The translations under genes were made by a program, and so were the position numbers. The notes below the pieces were generated by a model. That model was not told the DNA's origin and did not search any database. It saw only the letters and a program-made list of their open reading frames with translations. Below are positions 25,152 to 35,863 of a stretch of DNA of 64,000 nt, piece by piece (the first letter of the stretch is position 1; each line of letters opens with the position of its first letter). The stretch is from Prorocentrum cordatum (lineage: Eukaryota; Sar; Dinophyceae; Prorocentrales; Prorocentraceae): assembly GCA_963575745.1 (NCBI GenBank), contig CAUYUJ010004729.1, positions 1 to 64,000 of the forward strand. Direction: 5' to 3'.

Positions 25152-25289
25152 ATTCGCCGTGTGGGAAAGTGATCTGTTGTTGACGTATTCCCTATAGGGC
25201 TTGCCCGTAACGGTTCTGTATGAGTTCCCTGCGGGCCATGGGGTGGACTGCCCAGCTTCTGTAGAAGCTGTCTAGGGCCTTATGCCGCC

Positions 25290-25475
25290 TTGGGGTAGAG
25301 ATATGTACAAACGTACATCTGAACATACGCACATGCATGCATCTATACATTAATGTATACTGAGTGCATATACTTGGAACTGTTAATTTATCCATGCAGG
25401 CACACACATGTGTGTATGTATGTATACATTTTATATATATACACATATGTATACATATATAGGTATATAACAATA
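25290..25475. repeat. CATA/TATG microsatellite
   Basis: Degenerate CATACATGCATG-type repeat, then TATATATACACATATG. The upstream 25152-25289 holds nothing recognised. Confidence 0.8.
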
Positions 25476-25479
25476 TGTC

Positions 25480-26030
25480 TATACAGCCCCCTCCGTCCGC
25501 CCTTCCCGTTCGACGGCGGCGACGACGCAGTCGGGCGGGAGAGATGACGGGACGCCGGTGGGGACCTGCGGGGCCAGTGCGCGGAGGCGGCTCGGGATGT
25601 CCAGCACCACCCGCATCGCGCCGGAGGTGCTGCCGGGCGACGGGATGCGGCGGCGGCGACGTGGACGGTGGCGGCGGCGGCGGCCGCGGCGGCGGCGGCG
25701 GCGACTACGACGACGACGACGTGGGGTATGAGGAGGGGGATGCGGAGGGGGAGGTTCCTATCCCCCTCCCTCTCGTCGTCCTCCTCCTCCTCCTCCTCCT
25801 CCTCCTCCTCTTCTTTCTTTTCCGCCTCCTCCTCCTCCTCTTCCTTCTCCTCCTCCTCCTCCTCCCCTGGAGGAGGATGGGAGGATGAGGAGCAGGAGGA
25901 GAAGGAGGAGGAGGAGGAGGAAGAGGAGGAGGAGGAGGAGGAAGAGGAGGAGGACGAGGGGGGGGGAGAAGGAGGAGGGCGAGGGGGATGGGGGAGGGGA
26001 GGCGGAGGAGGAGGAGGAAAATTGTTTGTT
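25480..26030. repeat. GGC, CCT and GGA microsatellite cluster with inverted arms
   Basis: GGCGGC at 25630-25700, (CCT)n at 25775-25868, then (GGA)n from 25869 to 26020. The CCT and GGA tracts abut as an inverted pair around CCCTGGAGGAGG. Confidence 0.85.
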
Positions 26031-26235
26031 GCGTGACTAATTGGTGTTTTGCCCACCAGCCCGCACGGGTCTGCCCGTTTCCTTGGACGGAAAGGCTCCT
26101 TTCGCGTCAAATGCACTTTCTGAATTTGCGCCGTCGCGCCGGGCTCGCGCTTGCTTGGTCGCTGTTGCTCCAGCGCTGTGGGTTGGGGGGGGGCTGTGTG
26201 TGTGCGTGTCTGTGTGTGGGCTGCTTCGCAGGTGA

Positions 26236-26590
26236 GGCCTAACCGGCTGGCTTCACGCCTTGCTCGCACTCGTCGTTGACAGGGACATGCAGACTTGCAA
26301 GAGGAGATATACGGGCCCCAGACATTGGCTGCTACGTTCCATCGGCATTGGGGGCACTGCCTCACTTCTCCTCCTATGGCGTATGGCTTGCGACCCCGTG
26401 ATCGAGGCCGCGTCATCCGCGGCAGCGGGCAGATGCCCCACCTATGTTGACGACCTGGCTGCGCGTTTGGACTCTGATGCGCACGCTCCCCAAGCCTCGA
26501 TCCTCCTGCCCTGGGCGTCGTTCGCTCTCGGCCTCCTGGTTGCGCCGCACACTTGCAGAGGATTGACCCTCCCTGCCCGGTCGGGCGGCT
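26236..26590 (+). pseudogene. reverse-transcriptase fragment, YVDD box
   Basis: A + strand frame contains RYTGPRHWLLRSIG, a degraded motif B (GGTASLLLLW), then RCPTYVDDLAARL, where YVDD fits reverse-transcriptase motif C, and about 40 residues later LGLLVAPHTCRGL. The spacing and context suit the palm of a non-LTR reverse transcriptase. Fingers, motif A and thumb are missing, and the frame starts without ATG. It differs in sequence from the other two reverse transcriptases here, so it is a third lineage. A call on one catalytic box plus context is moderate. Confidence 0.55.
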
Positions 26591-26965
26591 TAGAAGGGGT
26601 GCCTGCGGCAACCCCTATGCCAGCGCAATGCTTGAGTCGGACCTGTCCCTCTACAGGAGGACAATTCAAAAATAGTTAAGAAACAGTACGGGCACTACGT
26701 TTCGATTTTTTTTTAGTTTTTTTTTGTGTATTTGTTGGGTCTTTCGGAGTCTTCGCCCAGAACCCGCCTGTCGGGGGACTCGCCCGGCCTGACGCATGGG
26801 CCCCCCGAGGGCCACGTGATCGCCACTGGGCTGGGCACCCGACCGAGCTGGTCAGACGGACCGTGCAGGCCGACCTTTCGGCCAGCATCCGTCGCAGGCG
26901 CGGGGGGCTTGGGAGCTTCGGATGCAACTCCTGGGAGGTCAAATTCTGATTTTGCCCTGGTCCGA
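26591..26965. other. no gene recognised
   Basis: T-rich runs at 26707-26728, then GC-rich sequence. CCTGTCGGGGGACTCGCCCGG (about 26768) faintly resembles the right end of the hAT-like MITE at 56161-56351 but is not supported further. Confidence 0.4.
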
Positions 26966-27055
26966 AATCCGGCTTAATCTGGCTTAATCCCGCTTAATCC
27001 CGTTTTATCCGGCTTAATCCCGTTTAATCCGGCTCAATCCTGCTTAATCCGAGGC
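26966..27055. repeat. GGCTTAATCC decamer minisatellite
   Basis: About nine tandem units of GGCTTAATC(C) with CCGTTTAATCC variants. A few more diverged units continue to about 27105. Confidence 0.9.
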
Positions 27056-27059
27056 CCAC

Positions 27060-29790
27060 TCTGGCGTAATAGCTCCCAAATGGGGCTTAATCATCCTTAA
27101 TTTTTCCAGCGAAAACCTCCCAGTAGTTGCCTTCTAAGGGAGCAGGACTGCGCGTGCTCCTTCCAGACTGCACCGGTTCCAGGCGCAGCTCCCGGCTGGT
27201 GGGCAAAGGTCATGAGCGCCTCGGTGTTCGGGAGTTCCTGCGTCAAGCCATCGTGGCCTCACCTCGGAGTGGCCATCGCCTCGCGGAGCAATGGGGCCTG
27301 ATGCGCTTAGGGGAGGGATGATCCACCTTGTGCAGCTTAGCGCGATGACCCAGGGCACCTGGGGGAGACCCGCAGCCAAAATGAGGTCCAGGGCTCTCGC
27401 GCTACACGCCGCCCATGCCTCCCTGGGGCGCCAGGCAGCTGCGTGAAACGCCTATACTGCCTCCCCAGTCACTAGTCCCCTACCCAGCGCACTACATTGT
27501 CCCCTCTCCCCTCTTGGAGCGGGCACTGGCCGCGCAGCTGCGCGTTGCCACCTTGTTGGCGGGGACCTCGTGGGCCCCGATCGACGGCGTTCACCGGCAT
27601 CGGTATGCAGTGCCAGATCCCCGGCGGGCCAAGATGCCCAGTTGCAGCGGCGCGGGCTGTGGCCGCCTTCGCCCACTCCAGACAAGACGTCTTGGGGCTT
27701 CGCGCTGACCAGGTGGAACAAGCTGGTGCGATGGGCTGAAGTGCACCGCCAGCCACATGCTCACCCGAGATCCCGGTCAAGCGTCCTGACCCCTGCCACG
27801 GCAGCCGCCATCGTGCGGCGGCATGTTGTGCAGCCAGGTGCGTCGCAGGGCTCAGAGCCATGCAGAGCCCCGCGGCCTGAGCCCAACAGCGCGGGGACGA
27901 TGTTTTGCGCCTGGCGCCGCGCCGCCAGTGCGCGACGCCGCTGGTGCCTTGGCCCGCGCCAGATGCTTTACATATGTCTTTCATGTGCTCGGGTTCCTGC
28001 CAATGGGCTACCTGGCCGCGCCAGGTGGCGAGAAGCTCAGGTCAGGCCCCGCATCGATGTAACCAGTGCAGGTGTCTGGGCCTGGCGGATTGGCACGCGG
28101 CAGCAGGGACTGGCGGGGGCAGCGCGCGGTGCTGGCGATGTTTTGGGGACCGGCGAGGCCAGACGTCAATGTGGGCCACTTTGCCCTACGCCCACATCCC
28201 AGACAGGCTGACCGGGTTGTGCCGGGACGTCCGACGCGGGAGGGCACCGCTAATTCGCTGCACAGAACCCCCCAGCCCGTATGTCAGCCAGGTAGGCTAG
28301 CAGAGTGAAAACTTGCTGGCATATACAGTCTTATTTTTTGGTCGCGGATTTTCTTTCTGGTTTGGACCGTCGGTTGCGCGTCTGCGTTCGAAGCCATCCG
28401 TTTTCGATGCTTTCCCAAGAGAGCGCACCGCAGCGTCTCGCGAGGATTGGGGGCGACGTGCTCCCAGGGCGAATTCGCGTCGCGAGCCATCTGGCTGATT
28501 CGCGACGCTCCGCGTACTCCTACCAACACAACTCAGACAACGTCTTTGTGATAAGACTGACAAATCTGTTCACTGACCAGTCTACCCGCTGCGGGCAAGG
28601 AGCGTTCCCATACCGTTCTACTGGGCGTGGAGTTTACATACTTACCTGTGCGGCCGTCAGCCGCTCCCTGGTTCTCTGCCTCTCCCTCTTCTTCTCTTCT
28701 ACGGACGGGAGGGCCATCTACCATTCGTCCCTGTACTCTTATGGCCACTGGCCGTCCCCTGGCACCGGAAGTCCCCGGTGGGCCCCCCTCCACCTGGCCG
28801 GCAGGTGATGTCAGTACCCACCGCCCACGCCAAGCGAGGGTCCCACAAGGGCAGGGCGGCCATTTGCCACATGACCCCGCGGCCCCGCATCGTTGTGTGG
28901 CTAGCCGCCCCCTGGCGCTGGAGTGCCCTGGTGTCCGCCTCTCTCCCGCCGCACTGGCGTTGTCCTTTCCTGCCAGTCTGGCCCGCCCCCCCGCGCAATG
29001 CGCGGTTCTCCAAAGGGCGTAGTCGACGTGACCCCTGGCCGGGTTCCCTGGTGCAGTCGCCCTCCAGGGCCTGGTCTATACTCGCCTTGGTGCTCAGGGC
29101 TGGCGTCGTCCCCAGGGTATACGTGTGTGTCGCGGAGTGGTGCAGCCTTCCAGCAGACACCGTGCTTCCCCTGCGCCCCGTCCCCGCCTACCTGGCATGT
29201 TCTGAGCCGCTGCCGCGGCCCTGGCCCTTGGCGCCCTGCGGCGACATGGTCAGTCTGTACCTGGTCACTCCTGGCCACTGTGCCTGTGCTCCAACGTGTT
29301 CGCCCAGCTCTGTTCCTGGCTGCGCACCGCTTTCTGGTTCACCAGCAGTGGCAGCGCCCCACCAGTTCGCGGCATGGCCACCTGCACAGTGCTGGACAGG
29401 CGTCTCTGACGTGCAGTTCCTAGTTCTACCTCTGGCACCTCTGCCTCAGGAATGCATGATGCATCAGCTTCCCTGGGGGCGTTGCAGACCAGCCCTCCAG
29501 TTCCACCAGCCGCTGCTGCACCTCTGCTGCCGCTTCTGAGTGCTGGCCTGGCCGGCTGGCGTGTCGCATAGTAGCTAATTCTTTACGCTTCGCGTATCCC
29601 CACCAGCCCATCTCACAGCAGCAACTCTTGCGAAGCATGCCGACAGTCGTGTTTTTCAGGCGTGTGTCCGCTTGGCCCCGCATATCTCCCCTGTTCCTCC
29701 TTCCTCCCGCCTCCTTGTACATCCTCCTTGTGGGGGGAGCGGGAGAAGGACGAGGCGGAGGAGGAGGGAGAGAAAGCGCTCCTCGTGATT
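27060..29790. other. unique sequence, no gene recognised
   Basis: About 2.7 kb without simple repeats. Frames include 27570-28211 (213 codons, +) and 28778-29539 (253 codons, +), overlapped by comparable frames on -. None shows a motif I know and composition does not favour one strand. It may be decayed retroelement downstream of the YVDD fragment, but the sequence alone does not show this. Confidence 0.45.
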
Positions 29791-30190
29791 TGAGTCGTTT
29801 GGGGTTTCTCGTCCTGGTGTGAGTCGTTCGGGCCCTTCTTCCTGGTGTGAGTCGTTCGGGCTCTTCGTGGTGTGAGTCGTTCGGGCTCTTCGTCCTGGTG
29901 TGAGTCGTTCGGGCTTCTCGTGGTGTGAGTTGTTCGGGCCCCTCATCCTGGTGTGAGTCGTTCGGGCCCCTCCTCCTGGTGTGACTCGTTCGGGCTCCTC
30001 GTGGTGTGAGTCGTTCGGGGCCCGCGTCGTGGTGTGAGTCGTTCGGGCTCCTCGTGGTGTGAGTCGTTCGGGCGCCTCGTCCTGGTGTGAGTCGTTCGGG
30101 CCCCTCCTTGTGGTGTGAGTCGTTCGGGCTCTTCGTGGTGTGAGTCGTTCGGGCCCCTCGTCCTGGTGTGAGTCGTTCGGGCTCCTCGTG
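29790..30190. repeat. GTGTGAGTCGTTCGGG minisatellite
   Basis: About 15 units of 24-29 bp, each GTGTGAGTCGTTCGGG followed by (C/T)CCTC, with or without GTCCTG. Long and short units alternate irregularly. Confidence 0.95.
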
Positions 30191-30412
30191 GGGCCTCTTG
30201 GGGGCCTCTTGGAGCCTCTTGGGGCCTCTTGGGGGCCTCTTGGGGGCCTCTTGGGGGCCTCTTGGGGGCCGCTTGGGGCCTCTTGGGGCCTCTTGGGGGC
30301 CTCTTGGGGGCCTCTTGGGGGCCTCTTGGGGCCTCTTGGGGGCCTCTTGGGGGCCTCTTGGGGGCCTCTTGGGAGCCTCCTGGGGGCCTCTTGGGGCCAT
30401 CTTGGGGCCTCG
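30188..30412. repeat. GGCCTCTTGGGG minisatellite
   Basis: About 20 units of 11-12 bp. It is the reverse complement of the CCCAAGAGGCCC unit at 12750-14960. Confidence 0.95.
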
Positions 30413-30590
30413 TGCGATCTCCTCAGAAGCGCAAGTGAGCGCTGCCCCCTGAGAAGGACAAACTGAGCCCAAAACCTTAGTAAAATCAATGATTTTGCTA
30501 TGAAGGAAGAGGAGCGCGGCCCCCTCAGAAGGCCCAAATGGGGCCAACACCGTAGTAAAATCAATGTTTTTTGTTTCAAAGACGAGCTGA
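30413..30590. repeat. 75-bp tandem repeat, two to three units
   Basis: GCCCCCTGAGAAGG (30444) and GCCCCCTCAGAAGG (30519) start two units that both contain a TAGTAAAATCAATG block. A partial unit with CTCAGAAGCGC precedes them. Confidence 0.75.
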
Positions 30591-32254
30591 GGCGCCAAAC
30601 TCCCCTCCCCCCCCTCGGGGCCAGAATCCTCGTGAGGGTCGTCGTTTTGTGGCCCTCCCAGGAGTCGAAAAAGACCCCCTTGACACCACTCGGCCCGCCC
30701 TCTCCAGGCCCAGGGGGAGGGGGTAGGGGGAGGGGTAAACCCCTCCCCGAAGGGGAAGAAGGGGGGTTGAGGACAGAGCGGGATTTCTAAACCACTCACG
30801 CCCAAAGGGCTGGTAGGATTAGGCTGGCCCGTGCCCTGGGCCCCCTCTCGCCGCCTGCCCTCTGCTGCGCGGCCACGACCCAAACAAAGTGCTCCTACCA
30901 GCCCATCCAGCAAGAGTCGCCGGGCAAGCTGCCCTGACCAGGGGTGCGGAGCAGCGTTCAGTCGCGCCCTGGGCCCCCCCTCGATGTGTCTCGAGGCTTT
31001 CGCGCGGCCCTCCTAGGGCTTTCCTGGGGCCATTCTGGATGCCTTTTGGTATCTCGTGGGGCGCTCGCGGGGCCGTCTGCGGCTCTCCTGGGGGCTTTGA
31101 GGGGCTGCGTGGGATCATCGAGGTCATCGATCACAGAGTGGGCCGACAGGTCGGCGCATCTGCCCAGGCCCCGCCCCCCGTCAAGGCACTCCGCGCGAGC
31201 GTGGCGAACGTCCAGTGACTGTCCGGGTGATTTTCCAAACGGGCCCCTCGATCGATTGCTGCCTCCCTCCCTGAACTCAGGGGTGCCCGCCCGCAGGGGC
31301 CCCCGCAGTCAGTCGCATAACTGAGCTCGTCGCGAGGTGAGGAATGGCGCCCGCCGCGGGCTCCGCGACGACGCCCGCGCGCCCGAAAAACCGATGCTTG
31401 TTTCGACGTTATTTGTAGTAGATTCCCCGCGGCGGATCCAGGCCATTCGCGAGTAGTTCAACGGCGAGTAGTGGAACGCGCTCGTGTAGTGACTCCTCGG
31501 CGCGCCCTGGCTGCCCGACCCCTGGGGGCAAGACGACGGGGGGAGCAGTGCGGGCGGAATGCGTGAAAGGGCGCAGCGGGGGCGCGAGGGCGTGCGAGGC
31601 GGCGTCGCGCGTTCGATGCCGCGTGCGTTCGCGGCGCATTCTATCCCCGACGCCAGGGGCGAGCCCCGCGGCGCGGCGGCGCCGCGGCCAAGGATGGGGG
31701 GGGGGGGAAACGTAGGACACCGCTGCGCACAATAGCGACCGAATCCCACCAGTCTTGCGGGCCCAGGTGGTTTAGCCAGTGAGCGCCTCCAACCTCGGCC
31801 TCCTTGGGGGGGGCGGTGGGGCTCTCCTGCTGCCCTGGGCGCTGGGTTTGGATGGGGGCGTTGGAGGGCCCGAAATGGTCCGGAAACGGCTGTGTGAGGG
31901 CCTGGGCTGGCCAGAGATGGTTCCCAAGATCGTGCAGCGCATCCCATTGTATGTCAATGCAGCTTCCAGCGCGCCTCCAAGAAACTTCAGCGCCGTTCGA
32001 AGACGGTTCCGGGCGGCCGCGGGGCCTCCCAGCTGGTGTGCCGCAGCCGCCCTCGTTGCGCGCCCTGGCGGAGCCCCCGCAAGTCTTGGCCGACGCGGTC
32101 ATGCAACCTGGGCCCTTCGCCGCTGTGGATTGCGTCATGCTTTATCAGTTGGCCTTCCGGTGCGCGGCGGCCCCTGGGCGCTCTTCCCTGGGCGTGGAAA
32201 CTGCCGCCAACTTGATCCGCTCGCGCGTGGCGGTTGGCGGGCTGGACACCTGAT
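30591..32254. other. GC-rich unique sequence, no gene recognised
   Basis: Overlapping open frames on both strands (up to 212 codons at 31309-31947, - strand) without known motifs. High GC alone explains the lack of stops. A poly-G stretch is at 31697-31708. Confidence 0.45.
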
Positions 32255-32790
32255 GCGCTTGAACTTCGAGCTGCATTTGGACGGCGCTTGGAGTGCACGC
32301 GAGCTACAAATGCTGCGCCTGGGCCGCGCTTGAACTGCGCCCGAACGACATTCGCAGCGCGCTTGAGCTACTCTTGGACTACGCGTGGTCTACAGTTGTA
32401 CTACACTCGAAGTATATATACTTGCGCTGCGCTCAAAACACAAGGACTGCCCTCCACCACAGTTCAAGTACACCTGCACTGAACTTGATACCGACTTGAA
32501 CTACATGTGGACAACGCTTGATTTAGACATGCGCTGCACTTGAACTACATTTGAAACTACGCTTGGGCCGCACTTAAATTACAAGGGCTACACCTGAAAC
32601 GCACTTGAATTAACTACACTTGAACTGAATTTCAATCGCTCCGGAACTACACTTGCACCACAGTTCGACTACAATTTCATCAGACTTGAAACACACAATC
32701 GAACAATTATGGTACACCTGAACCGCACTTTAACTACAATTGGGCTACACTTGATCCATTCTTGCGCACGCAAGCAGACGACACTTGAGC
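32255..32790. repeat. ACTTGAACTACA degenerate dodecamer repeat
   Basis: Roughly 12-bp spaced (C/A)(A/G)CTTGAACTACA-like words run for about 500 bp with heavy drift (TTGGACTACG, TTGAACTGAA, TTGGGCTACA). Regular stops in most frames. Confidence 0.75.
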
Positions 32791-33734
32791 GCGTGAACCA
32801 AAACCGAGGATTACGCCAGGGCGTCCCGTGCTGCGACGGCGTCCGGCACGCGGCAGTTCGGTGTCTTGTGCAGTGCATGCGCGAGGCTGCAACGTTTCCC
32901 GCGCCGCCATGACGCGTGCTTCGCCATCGCCAGCAATGGCGGCTAAGTTGGTAAAGCGACGCGTAACCAAGGTGCATTCGAAATTGCGATGTAGCAAGTA
33001 AGCGTGCGCGATCTTCGTCATTTGTTAGGCACTCGCGCGCTCGTGATCTAAACCGCCCCCCAGACTGCTCTGCATGTTCTGCAGAGCCAACCATGGCGCG
33101 CGCGTGCCCGCGCGCCTCGGGCACTCTGCGCGACGTCCCACTTGCGGGCGCGACCAGAGATGGCAAGCATCTGGTCACATGTATCATCCGCGCTTTCAGT
33201 TGCTTGTGGCATGTAGGGTAGCGGCGATGGCGACCGTTGGAGATAACCGCTGCGCTGTGCACCGTGGAAGAACGATTTCGTTTTGTGCGAACACATGGTG
33301 TGTGGTTGTTTCTCTGAAGCACATCCTGTGTTGGCAGGCATGTTGTTCAATCGGGCGGTTTGCTGCTGAAGTGCCGTATCTCCGCGCTGGCCCATTCTGT
33401 TTAACGATCAGTCATGTCTGGCACAATCTGCAAACTTGGCAGGGCCGCGAGTTAAACCAGGGGCACACAGGGCAATGGACCCGCCCTGCGGTGGCTGTCG
33501 TGCCAGCGCCGTGGCCCCGAGTGGCCCGTGGTCGGGTCCAACGGCAGGCCCGAGCTTCTGTGATGACGAACCGCCTGGATGCGCTGGGCGAAATTTATTT
33601 GTTCTGGGGGTGGTTTTGTGGCGACATATGTCAAAGTGCAGTGGAAAACTAGGCGCGTTTCGTTTCAGAAGGGCACCGCTTCCTGCTCGGCCAGCAGGCT
33701 GTGCGCGGACGCCCCGACCTCAGATGCGGCAGCA
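32791..33734. other. no gene recognised
   Basis: Unique sequence. A short + frame reads NRGLRQGVP at about 32802, like a reverse-transcriptase motif B, but nothing around it supports that. Confidence 0.4.

Positions 33735-33766
<32 letters not shown>
33735..33766. repeat. poly-G run of 32
   Basis: Uninterrupted G32, continuing as GGC-rich sequence. Length in the real genome is uncertain. Confidence 0.95.
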
Positions 33767-34015
33767 CGGCGGGGGCGGCGGCGGGGCGCCCATCCCCGGG
33801 ATTCCGCGTCTCCCATAGATCGTCTGGATGGTCGCCACGAGATTCGAGGTTGTTGACGGGCAGCTCCCCGACGGGTGGGACTGCGACGTCGGCGAGTGGG
33901 GCGCCGCGCCTGTCTGCTGGTCGCCGGCGTCGGCGCCAGCCGACTGGATCCCGCCGCCAGGAACCAAGGCGAACGTTGACGACGCCTGGGTCCCTGGTTC
34001 GGCTGGGACACCAAG

Positions 34016-34702
34016 ATGCCAGGTCGGTCGAACGTCAGAGATGTTTCCACGCGCGCGGCCCTCGCAAGAGTGGAGCTGCCAGGTTCCACATCGCGCAGCG
34101 CTGTCCCAGTTGCCCCGCTGACGGCGATTCGCCGGCCGGCGAGGCCAGGGGCAGACGGCGGCCCCAGCATCCCGCCGCCGCCGCCTGCTCTCGACTCTCG
34201 ACCTGGCCTTTCCGATCAGCCTGAAATAGACGAACGTGGGGCCGCGTCGAATGATGCCGTCTTCGCGGGCGACCAGTCTGCTATTGCGGCAGCCCAGTTT
34301 ATCCAAAGGCTGTTCGCCAAGCCGCGGCGCAAGCTGGGGCGGCGCACAGCCGGGTGCCCGGCGGCCCAATCCCTGGCGCCGTCGTCCTCTGGAGTGATGA
34401 CCGCAGATCGCGCGGGACAAAGGGTTGCGGCCCCTGCAACTCTTCCAGACAAGGGGGGCGACGGCGCCGCTGGGGTTCGTGGGAAGCTGCGCAGACGGAA
34501 GTCACGCGCCCTGGATGTTGCCGCCCAGCGCGCCGTCCGCGAGTTTGAGCTGCAGAAACGGCTGCCCGACCACCATCCCGGGGCCACTGGCCATGCTTGG
34601 CGGGGGGACTTCCAGCTGGATTGGCCCAAGGACGAAGAAAGACGCACCCCCGTCTACATATCCCACGCAGGTCCCCGGTCACCGCTCACGTCGCAGACAT
34701 GA
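34016..34702 (+). CDS. hypothetical protein, possibly a decayed fragment
   Basis: An ATG-started frame of 228 codons. The N-terminal half is Pro/Ala/Ser-rich; the C-terminal half is basic (GKLRRRKSRALDVAAQRA), followed by QKRLPDHHPGATGHAWRGDF and an aspartate/glutamate stretch. I recognise no family. The composition is more protein-like than the repeats around it, but an antisense frame at 33665-34420 is comparably long, so coding status is unproven. It could be an ORF1-like retroelement remnant. Confidence 0.25.
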   Translation: MPGRSNVRDVSTRAALARVELPGSTSRSAVPVAPLTAIRRPARPGADGGPSIPPPPPALDSRPGLSDQPEIDERGAASNDAVFAGDQSAIAAAQFIQRLFAKPRRKLGRRTAGCPAAQSLAPSSSGVMTADRAGQRVAAPATLPDKGGDGAAGVRGKLRRRKSRALDVAAQRAVREFELQKRLPDHHPGATGHAWRGDFQLDWPKDEERRTPVYISHAGPRSPLTSQT

Positions 34703-35180
34703 AAGCGGCTCGGCCGCCAACTCTTGGCGGGCCCATGCCCGACGACCGCCGCAGGCGCTACCCGATGCTTCCTCGTTGCCAGGTTCGATGCAAGGCGGGG
34801 GTCCTTCCACCCAGGCAGCGCCGCCGCCGCCGGGCCCAAGGGTCCACGCGATCCCTGGTGCTGGATTGATCACGCTTGGCCGCGTATGCATATGCGCAGG
34901 GGCGCCCATCTAGGAGGTTTTCTTGCTCCAGTCGGCCGCGAACGCGTTGTCGGCACATTCCTCTCGGTGATCACCGACGTCTTCCCCTTTCGGATTGACG
35001 ACGTGGTTCACAATGGGGCCGCCAACCCGCGCGGCAGCAACGGCCTGGGCCAGTTGCGCGACCGCGTGGCCTCCAGGGAGAGCGCTCGTGGAGCGCGCGA
35101 AGTCAGGGGCACTGTTGGACTTCATTTGGGCGCTGACCGCACCTCCCTCGGAGCTACGCTTGCTTTCGACGCGTGGGGCT
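34703..35180. other. no gene recognised
   Basis: GC-rich unique sequence with competing frames on both strands. No motif. Confidence 0.4.
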
Positions 35181-35187
35181 ACCTGGA

Positions 35188-35515
35188 TGCAGAGCGCGCG
35201 CGGAGCGCGCGAGTGCTTCCTGATGTATTTACATACATATGTATGTGTGCATTTTCGTTTGTATAGGTTTGCGTGTGTGAGTGCGCGTGTTTGTGTGCAT
35301 GGCAGTCGTCTCCGCTTGGTGTCCGGCTTCGCTGCGACGCCACAGAGCTTGTGGGTGTGATTCGTGGCGCTGGTCTGCTCGCGCGATGTGCCGCGAAGAA
35401 TTTCCAGCGCGTCGCCGCGCGCGCCTGCCCAGGACAAAGGTATGTGTGAATCAGTGCTGTTGTGTTGTGTGTGTGTGTGTCTGTTGTGTGCGTGTGTGAT
35501 GTATCGTGCGTGCCC
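35188..35515. repeat. GC palindrome plus TATG and GT microsatellites
   Basis: AGAGCGCGCGCGGAGCGCGCG (about 35191) is followed by GAGTGCTTCCTGATGTATTT and a TATG tract, matching the arrangement at 12036 and 15017. A (GT)n stretch lies at about 35460-35500. Confidence 0.75.
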
Positions 35516-35830
35516 GCATTCGACTCGATCGTGCCGCGCATCGCGGGAAGAGGAATTGTGTGTGCTTGTGTGTGGGATTGTGCCCGCGCGGACTCCGTGG
35601 CTTGCTTGCCTTGGCCTCTTTGTTCTGCCGGCGCTTTCATCTGCTTGACTGTGCCTGTTGTGGTTCAGGGGTGTGCCGCCCGCTGAGCGGAAGCATGGGT
35701 GTTCATATTTGCACGCGTCATCACAATTGCGATGCAAATGGTAGCTAATGCGTCCTGTAGATCTCGAGCCAATGGTTGCTATCGCTACCGATTCATACGC
35801 AAAGGTGTATATGTATGTGTGTGTACCGAT

Positions 35831-35863
35831 CCGTAGCCGTTTTGGCTCAAGCCATTTTGGCTC
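35831..35863 (+). other. tandem relict dinoflagellate spliced leader
   Basis: 35831-35851 reads CCGTAGCCGTTTTGGCTCAA plus G. This matches the canonical dinoflagellate leader (CCGTAGCCATTTTGGCTCAA plus G) at 20 of 21 positions; the change is A to G at 35839. CCATTTTGGCTC follows immediately (35852-35863), the leader minus its first six bases. That is the expected product when an mRNA already carrying a genomic relict leader is trans-spliced again at the AG inside CCGTAG, then reverse-transcribed and reinserted. The downstream DNA is therefore presumably a retroposed cDNA, though its coding content is unclear. This is the strongest organism marker in the window. Confidence 0.92.

Noticed and set aside
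26690-26800. Third hAT-like MITE copy
   Set aside because: Only about 20 bp resembles the right end; no left end or duplication was found.
28630-28660. ATACTTACCTG, identical to the 5' end of U1 snRNA
   Set aside because: The downstream sequence has no U1 stem-loops and no Sm site; an 11-base match is expected by chance or as a splice-site-like word.
29790-30190. Possible CRISPR array (regular 24-29-bp repeats)
   Set aside because: Units are contiguous with no unique spacers of constant size, in a eukaryotic setting; it is a minisatellite.
32791-32912. RGLRQGVP, a reverse-transcriptase motif B look-alike
   Set aside because: No motif A or C nearby, and a minisatellite directly upstream; probably chance.
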